DNA of 64,000 nt from Gadus chalcogrammus. Its lineage: Eukaryota; Chordata; Actinopteri; Gadiformes; Gadidae. Where the stretch lies: assembly GCF_026213295.1 (NCBI RefSeq), contig NC_079414.1, positions 14,544,650-14,608,649 of the forward strand, written 5' to 3'. A program made the translations under genes and the position numbers. Within the stretch, counting starts at the first letter, position 1; each line of letters opens with the position of its first letter. Below, piece by piece: positions 51,886-64,000 of the stretch. Below the pieces are notes generated by a model. That model was given only the letters and a program-made list of their open reading frames with translations. It was not told the origin of the DNA and ran no database searches.

Positions 51886-51906
51886 TGTGTCGTGTGTCCT
51901 CATGTT

Positions 51907-51950
51907 TGTGTGTGTGTGTGTGTGTGTGTGTGAGTGTCTGTCTGTGTGTT

Positions 51951-52030
<80 letters not shown>

Positions 52031-52058
52031 TGCGCGTGTGCGTGTGTGTGTGTGTGTG
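51907..52058. repeat. (TG)n arrays with CG variants
   Basis: Two TG runs (51907-51932 and about 51954-52026) are followed by TGCGCGTGCGCGTGTGCG and a final TG run. Together with the preceding AG array this is about 300 bp of continuous simple sequence. Confidence 0.95.
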
Positions 52059-52139
52059 TGACAGAAAGCAAGAAAGAGAGCACAAGGGAAAGTAAGACAG
52101 TAATATAATGTGTGTGGGTGTGAATAAGAGAGAGAGAGA

Positions 52140-52227
<88 letters not shown>

Positions 52228-52236
52228 GCGTGTGCG
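52140..52236. repeat. (TG)n microsatellite
   Basis: TG array ending in three GTGTGC-type units. Confidence 0.97.
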
Positions 52237-55604
<3,368 letters not shown>

Positions 55605-55797
55605 GCGGGGACCTCTGGAGCCGCCTGGCTGCCATGGTGAATCCTTGCATCACTGCAAACACCATGGCAGCAGCTCCATGACAGCTCACCTGTAGTACAA
55701 GAAGGAGGAATACAGTCGTTATTGAGAATGTATGCATGGGCGGATAAAAGATTGTGTGGGTAGCAAACTTGGGGATATCAGAGTGTGGGTGGGTGTT

Positions 55798-55803
<6 letters not shown>

Positions 55804-55856
<53 letters not shown>

Positions 55857-55890
55857 GCGTGTGCGTGTGCGTGTGCGTGTGTGTGTGTGT
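55804..55890. repeat. (TG)n microsatellite with GTGTGC units
   Basis: TG array ending in five GTGTGC units and TG. It lies just before the R2-like LINE; similar TG-rich sequence (GTGTGATTGTGTGTATGCG) reappears at the LINE's 3' end. Confidence 0.95.
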
Positions 55891-55930
55891 TACACCGGCT
55901 TCCATTACTTCCTGGATTGAGTAACAGCTG

Positions 55931-58540
55931 ATCTTTGTGAGAGACGTCATCCAGCCATCGCTCAGCAGAGGAGCAGCAGACGAACACCACAAATGCCAAT
56001 GGACAGTAAGCAGAGACACACTGTCATACCTATGGCAGCACCGCAGGTCCAAAGCTATTAACATAATTCTAAATAATAGCATGTTTCCCTCGCCCCCGCC
56101 AACAGTCAATGATACTACTGACGTATATAAGTACTATATGGCCAAATGACACTCATACCCGACCCAAACGCTGACCCCGCCCCCTTGGACCACAGGCATA
56201 GAGAAGGTTATCCCAGATTATTATCCATCCACTGCTAAATTCACTTTTGAAGAAGTAGATAAAGTTATTTCCCACCTGCCAAATAACAGTGCCAGTGGAT
56301 ACGAAGGGGTGACATACGAGACCATCAAAGCCAGAAAACCCCAGTCGACCCCAATACTAACATATTTACTTAACACCTGTCTGATTAATGGAAAGGTGCC
56401 AGGATCATGGAAGGGGGACCTCATCCATAGAATACCTAAGAAGGACAACATTCCAAGCGACCCATCCACATGGAGAGACATCTCTCTCCTTCCCACTGTC
56501 TACAAAATCTTAAGAAATGTCTGCTTGGCCTCATCCTCCCATGGCTTGTAGACACAGGGATCCTCTCACCCAAACAAAAAGCTTACGTAGACAGACAGGG
56601 GATGAACGAGCATGTGTTCTGCCTTAAAACTGGAGTTGATGATTTTAAACATGAATCATGTAAACTTTATACTGTATTCCTGGATTTTAGAGATGCCTTT
56701 GTAACACTATCCCACAAAATGATGCTGAGTGCACTGGAGGAGGTCCATCTACCTCAGCCCTTTGTAGACATCATAACGGATGTATATAAGGGATTTTTCC
56801 TGCAGGTGATCTGTGGACACCAGCTCACAGAGCCCATGCCGCTCCAGGTTGAGATTAAAATAGGCTGCCCCTGGAGTCCAGTGAACTTCATCCTTGCCAT
56901 TAACCAGTGGCTCAAGTGGCTCTGTCAGTGTGCACCTCCTGATATCAGATCCCAAAACCCTGTTCAGGTTTACGCTGACTATATCGAGTTGTCCTCAAGA
57001 GACGAGAGTGTCATACACAACATGCTGGCCAGAACAGATGAAGTTCTTCACTGGTCAAAGCTGGAGGTGAAGCACACCAAGTGTGCAGCGCTTTATGAGC
57101 GACGCAGCAGAGGCAACCACTGGTATGAAGCCAAATCTGACAAATCACCCTCCTTCACAATAATTGGACAGCCTATCAGGGTCTACTCACGCCACGAGCC
57201 GTTGACCTATCTTGGCCATAACATCAACATTGCGGGTGAGTGGGGGGAACAGGCACAGGAGCTACGTTGTGCCTATAAGAACAGAATCGATCAAATTGAT
57301 TCCTCCCCACTCCCTGTAGTCATGAAACTGGACGCTATCAGAGAGGTGGCCCTGGCAAAGGTACAACACCTCTTTGCAAACGTCCACATCCTGCAAAATG
57401 TCTTACAGGACATGAACAATAAAACAGTGCAGGCTGTCAGAAAATGGCTAGAGCTGAACTCACACTCTACCCGGGATCTTATCTTCCTCTCGCATAAAGG
57501 GGGGGGTTGGGTGTTCCAAACGCGGAATGGGTATACACTGCTACCAGGCTGAAACACCTCTTCAGCATGCTCAGCAATGATGATGCCACTGTCAGAGAGT
57601 TGCCAGAGCTTCCCTCCTGCTGGACCTCAGGAAGAGGGAAGGCCCTCTGGCCAAAGCAGGCCAGGACAGCTTAGGCTTTGGGAGGAAAAGCAGCAGGAAA
57701 CTGGACACACAAGCTGCAGGCTTTAGAGTTCGGTCAGACTGGCCGGACCTAAATGATCTGTGCAACAGAATGACAGTCAAACTGGAATGGACACAACACA
57801 ACTCACACACCGCACCACAGGCATCTGATGCAGTTGTCACCGACAGAGGCTACTGTATACCACAACGAGGCACAACACACACTGCAGAACACAACAGCAA
57901 GGAGATTCCTTCTTAACATAAAAAAAAAAAAAAAAACAGAGACCAAACAACACTGGATTTGACTTAGAATGCAGGGAAAGCTAGCATGCCTAGACTTTGC
58001 CGACCACTCTGCTTCCCACTCCATGTACAGAAATGCTGCTGTTGGGGAGGACACCCTCTGTTTCACTGCCAAAGCTAGACTGCAGGTGCTACCTACCAAA
58101 TACATTCTGGCATTATGGTACCCTGCACACCACCATCCACACTGTGTAATGCACTCTGGCCATCAACTTGAATTAGTTCCCCATATTGTGAATGGCTGTA
58201 ATATGTACAAAGGACTGTATATTGCATGCCATGACCGACTTGTCTATCTGATTTCCAGCAATGTTAAAGAAGTATTTCTAGAAAATGTGACCATGTACAA
58301 ACATTCACGCATCATGCCGGAATGGTTTAACAGCTCTATTGAAGTGTTTTGTTAACATCCCAAAGACCCCTGATTTTGTGTTTTTAAACAGAGACGGCAG
58401 GGAAGTGCTCTCACTTGAGATAGGCTGGGTGTTTGATCTGTACATGGGAATTGCTTTTAACGATAAAATCGTTAAATACCAGCCCATTCTGGAAATACTA
58501 AGTGACCTAGGCTACCATAATGTGTAATGGGATTGGTTGA
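55931..58540 (+). mobile_element. Decayed R2-like LINE (restriction-like endonuclease group)
   Basis: One coding sequence can be followed in three or more frames. FTFEEVDKVISHLPNNSASG and KVPGSWKGDLIHRIPKK come before 56500. From 56500 to 57552 come the RT core (KQKAYVDRQGMNEHVFCLKT, FLDFRDAF) and thumb. GKLACLDFADHSASHSMYRN and LQVLPTKYILALWYP cover 57970-58125, then HIVNGC at about 58182. PDFVFLNRDG...LSLEIG at 58370-58425 is the restriction-like endonuclease pattern. This order (RT, CCHC-like motif, C-terminal endonuclease) is that of the R2/NeSL/Hero/Utopia-type LINEs. It is followed by AAATAAAGAA and TG-rich sequence. The left limit is approximate. Confidence 0.8.
56225..58527 (+). pseudogene. 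R2-like LINE polyprotein, multiply frameshifted
   Basis: The reading frame shifts near 56500 (frame 2 to 1) and is broken by a stop at 57550-57552. It resumes out of phase by 57560, contains an A-run at about 57919-57936, continues in a third frame at 57960-58355 and shifts again at about 58340. The catalytic YADD box is YADY (56971-56982), so the second catalytic aspartate is lost; motif A (FLDFRDAF) is kept. The CCHC-like motif before the endonuclease keeps only its HxxxxC half. The copy cannot encode an active enzyme. Confidence 0.8.
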
Positions 58541-58775
58541 TTAAAATAAAGAATTGTGTGATTGTGTGTATGCGTGTGTGACGGCCGGTGTTTGGACCCC
58601 ACCAGGACATTCAATTTACAGAGCAATGGTTTATACAGTGAATCTAGCATTACAGTAATACCTTCATTATTTACCAAATACTTACAGTAATTTGAATCTA
58701 ACTCACACACCAGAATAATTATGTAATCTATACTTTTCCATGTACAGGCCGGAGTCAAGTCAACTAGAGAGAGGG

Positions 58776-59809
<1,034 letters not shown>

Positions 59810-59914
59810 CACATTCAAACACACACAAACACACATACACACGCACACACACAGTAGGATCAGCTTGCATAATCAGCAGCAATGATGTTTACAGCCAACC
59901 AACAGATTAACAAC

Positions 59915-60047
<133 letters not shown>

Positions 60048-60104
60048 GGGTGGGTGTGTGGGTGCGTGTGTGGAGTTGAGGTCTCTATTTCACACTATTT
60101 AAGT

Positions 60105-60142
60105 GATTTTTACAGAAGCTTGCATCCAAAGTGACTTACTTG
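60105..60142 (-). mobile_element. Possible SINE tail fragment (minus strand)
   Basis: CAGAAGCTTGCATCCAAAGT followed by GACTTAC is, inverted, close to the SINE tail GTAAGTCGCTTTGGAT. Only the tail is recognisable. Confidence 0.4.
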
Positions 60143-61365
60143 GAATTAATCTCCCATTGAAAGCTATAATGATGATGACGCATATAAATAAAAAGGTCAG
60201 CATCTTGTGTATAGATTCAAGTTCGGTGTACTGAACTGCTATATGCTAATATTTTATGTAGCTTTTCTAAATTAATCCCTGATCGCTGTCTCACCGTGTG
60301 AGTCACGGTCAAAGTATAGAATTGCTGTATGATCAAATTAGATTTGATACGATAATAGCTTAGATGTGGCTAACCGTTGGAACTACACAACCACCTGGAT
60401 GTTGGTTGAGAATCACAATTTAGGAGTTAATCAGGTTTGTTTGGCAGTAGAGGGACATTTGGGTCTTGAATCACATGCATTATTTAAGAAACAAAACGAA
60501 AAACCAACATTAATCCTGGTCAGTTACAGGATACGCGTTTGTTTTTCGTTTGTTTAAATAATGTACTGCAAAACAAATCAGCAACAAACCAAAAACTCAA
60601 CACTGTGTGTATTATTCAGTAGGTCTGCCAGTGCATGTTAAGGTTCCAGAAGTTTCACACAACTGTTCAGCATTCAAAAAGCAATTCACTGTAATGTATC
60701 TTTCCATTGGTTGCGCCTGTGAGTTTTTCTCATCTGAATCTGCTCTCCTTAAAGACAACTAGACAAGAGGACATAAACACAAAAACAAACATAGCCAGTG
60801 GTGCCCATTGCAGAGTAAATGTTGGTTTTTGGTTATAATCATCATCAAAGGGAAAATCGTAATCAAGTAACTAATTTTGTTTATTAACATATATTTAATT
60901 GAATTCAGTTATTTAGCTGTGTATTGCATTGGAATGCAGATCAACTCTACTCCTGAGTGATTCATTGTCAATGAGGTTGACATTAAAGGAACATTCATCA
61001 ACGGGGATGCTACCCAACACTTCCAAGTCATCCCTTCATGTAAAGCTCTCATCGAAAGCGTTCATCAACTTATTCTAAAGCAACAGTGAACCAAAATCCA
61101 CAACTCTCACATTACACCTCCTATATACTGGCTGCATATTTGCCTAGCCGTTCACAGGGAGGTAGCATAGGGTTTGCAACCTTGCATCGCAGAATGTCAT
61201 GGAATGTGTTTCAAGCCTCACACACATCAATCACATCAAATCAAACGCCCGCACCGAAACACATGCAGTAGACCACACAATGCCCACTTTCTAAAACCAG
61301 TATGTACAAGGCGTTATTACTGCTGCGCAATGTATTCCACCAATACTCACAGCTGGATGATCACC
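60143..61365. other. Non-coding
   Basis: AT-rich, no recognised exon or element. Confidence 0.45.
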
Positions 61366-62018
<653 letters not shown>

Positions 62019-62186
62019 TCTCCCTCTGCTTTCCTTTGTAGCTTTATCCTCCTTGTGTTCCGTCTCTCCCTTCTCCTCCTTTATTCTCGCCGGCTCTCGC
62101 AGCCCTCGGGGACCTGACGGGGAGTCCACACAGGAGAGTAATAATCTCGCCCCAGCTCAAATGTCAAGCACTCCTGCCTGCGTCTA

Positions 62187-62879
<693 letters not shown>

Positions 62880-63060
62880 GTGGTGGTGTTGGTTGCATTG
62901 GTTCCCTGGAAAGAAGGTCCCTCTTCCCTGTTTCTCCTCAAGGTTTCTCCCTTGATAACTACAGGAAATTCTCCTTGACCTTCAGAGGGCCGAGGGTTAG
63001 GGGGGGGGGGTTGTATAACATGGGGCATTTAATGGCCTTTGAGACAGATGCTGTAATTCA
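62880..63060 (+). mobile_element. Possible old interspersed repeat
   Basis: TTTCTCCTCAAGGTTTCTCC, GGAAATTCTCCTTGACC and GGCCTTTGAGACAGATGCTG, in this order, resemble a 3'-UTR-like block repeated throughout teleost genomes (TCAAGGTTTCTTCC, then GAGTTTTTCCTTGCC, then GCGCTTTGAGACA in my memory). A G10 run lies at about 63001. Class unassigned. Confidence 0.4.
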
Positions 63061-64000
63061 GAGAGATTCTGTGAGAAACGAAAATGGACTTGACTTCTTA
63101 TCTATTATGTTAATTAGATGCTTATGGGCCAAAATTGTCTCCCAAATGATGCAGTCCATCACAAAAACTCAAAAAGCCTGTAAAGACCAAACTTCGCTGT
63201 GAAAATTGTAACACTTTCAAACTGTTAATTTGTTTAAACTCAAAACCGACTCTTGCAAAAAAAAAAGAAAAGAAAATCATACTGTGATTGATTTTGGAAA
63301 CATGGTAAGCTTCTCTTAAATTGATTGCATGCTTTGGTTTTTCCTCAACCCCCCCCCTCCTCATTTGCTTTGAATAAAAGTGTCTGCTGAATGAAAAATA
63401 ACCTTTCTGCCTACTTGCCTCTGGGCAGGCATGATGCAGCAGGCACTGGTAAATGCTAGCCCCCCTGCTTCAGCAGCAGCCAGACATGCTGTGCCGTGTT
63501 GCCCAGTGGGCCAGGACCTGCCCTCCACATGTGCACCAGGACCCCTGCGGCCTGGCCATCTGGTGTCTGTGGCAACGCAAGGGCCAGGAAACCATTGTAA
63601 ACTGAAGAGACAAACACACACACGAGAAAAGTGGAAAGAAGCAGAGGTTTGCCATTAGTCTCTACATGGCTGTTTAATTCCTCCCAACCATAATGCCCTA
63701 TTCCTCCTAAAAGAGAGATGGAAGCCGGATTGGATGCACCCATTTCAGGATCTCCAATTACTGCTTGGTGTTCACCTCACCAGAATATTGAAAACCCTCT
63801 GGATGACTGTTTTAGTCGTTTTTGTGATATGCGATGATAACACAGAGCTAGTATATATATAGTATATGTCAGTCAATGATGGGTGTCACAGATCTGGCGG
63901 TGTGTGCCAAGAGAGTGTGAAAGAAGACCAGAGAAAGTTAGGGCCATTAGCGATGCACATGGACAGTCAAGGCCACAGCGACCACTTCAACCACGTCCTA
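63061..64000. other. Non-coding, with a short SINE tail
   Basis: TTTGCTTTGAATAAAAGTGT followed by CTGCTGAATGAA at 63364-63395 is a diverged teleost SINE tail. GC-richer sequence at 63430-63600 has open frames on both strands but no recognisable product. The rest is unassigned to the window edge. Confidence 0.45.

Noticed and set aside
63431..63658. GC-rich coding exon near the right edge
   Set aside because: Both strands are open with A/P/C-rich composition, there are no convincing splice sites, and no similarity is recognised.

Overview
The window reads as nuclear DNA of a ray-finned fish (teleost). Several things point that way. There are very many long AC/GT microsatellites: about 33 arrays, most of them 75-140 bp, about 3.8 kb or 6% of the window by my count. 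There are SINE tails of the common teleost type, fish-type LINE, hAT, Harbinger-like and LTR remnants, and sparse coding sequence. A microsatellite load this heavy is known from codfishes (Gadidae), so a gadiform is my best guess, but I see no diagnostic gene that fixes the species.

Host genes. The only segment I can tie to a known host gene family is a minus-strand exon ending near 16505, with its ATG at 16979-16977. It encodes an acidic low-complexity N-terminus followed by a motif matching the start of low-voltage-activated (T-type, Cav3; CACNA1H/CACNA1I-like) calcium channel alpha-1 subunits. A good 3' splice site lies 14 bases upstream of the ATG. About 32 kb away, a CpG-rich block at 48.8-49.5 kb contains a minus-strand candidate non-coding first exon ending in an AAG|GTAAAT donor at 48726. 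A simple reading is one minus-strand gene: promoter and 5' UTR exon near 49 kb, a roughly 31.7-kb repeat-filled intron, the first coding exon near 16.9 kb, and the remaining exons beyond the left edge. The link between the two exons is inference. The end of the coding exon departs from the family at invariant residues and lacks a strong donor, so it could also be a decaying paralogue.

Mobile elements, left to right: a 552-bp Harbinger-like MITE with TTA target duplication (7445-7996); a SINE (9001-9200); a 496-bp MITE with a perfect 9-bp target duplication (15518-16013); a possible hAT-like MITE (18708-19022); a 5'-truncated but fully open LINE reverse-transcriptase ORF (25725-27440); a SINE (36502-36668); a hAT/ZBED transposase remnant with one transposon end (37174-37607); an 862-bp non-autonomous element with AATCGATT-rich ends (43759-44620); an LTR fragment (46103-46247); the 3' end of an L2-type LINE (47050-47806); and a decayed LINE of the R2-like, restriction-endonuclease group (55931-58540) lying in a TG repeat.

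Tandem arrays other than dinucleotides: G-rich minisatellite 1968-2560; 15-mer array 8113-8283; 42-mer array 21350-21672; 31-mer array 21866-22412; 24-mer 30265-30332; a 39-mer array with higher-order structure 30960-31830; 11-mer 33090-33166; a 40-copy tetranucleotide array 34152-34314; and a compound TG/GTGC/GTCC array 51117-51340. I see no tRNA, rRNA, CRISPR or bacterial feature. I found no convincing undescribed biological system; the points most worth checking are the T-type channel exon, the LINE insertions within TG repeats, and the structured tandem and inverted repeats.
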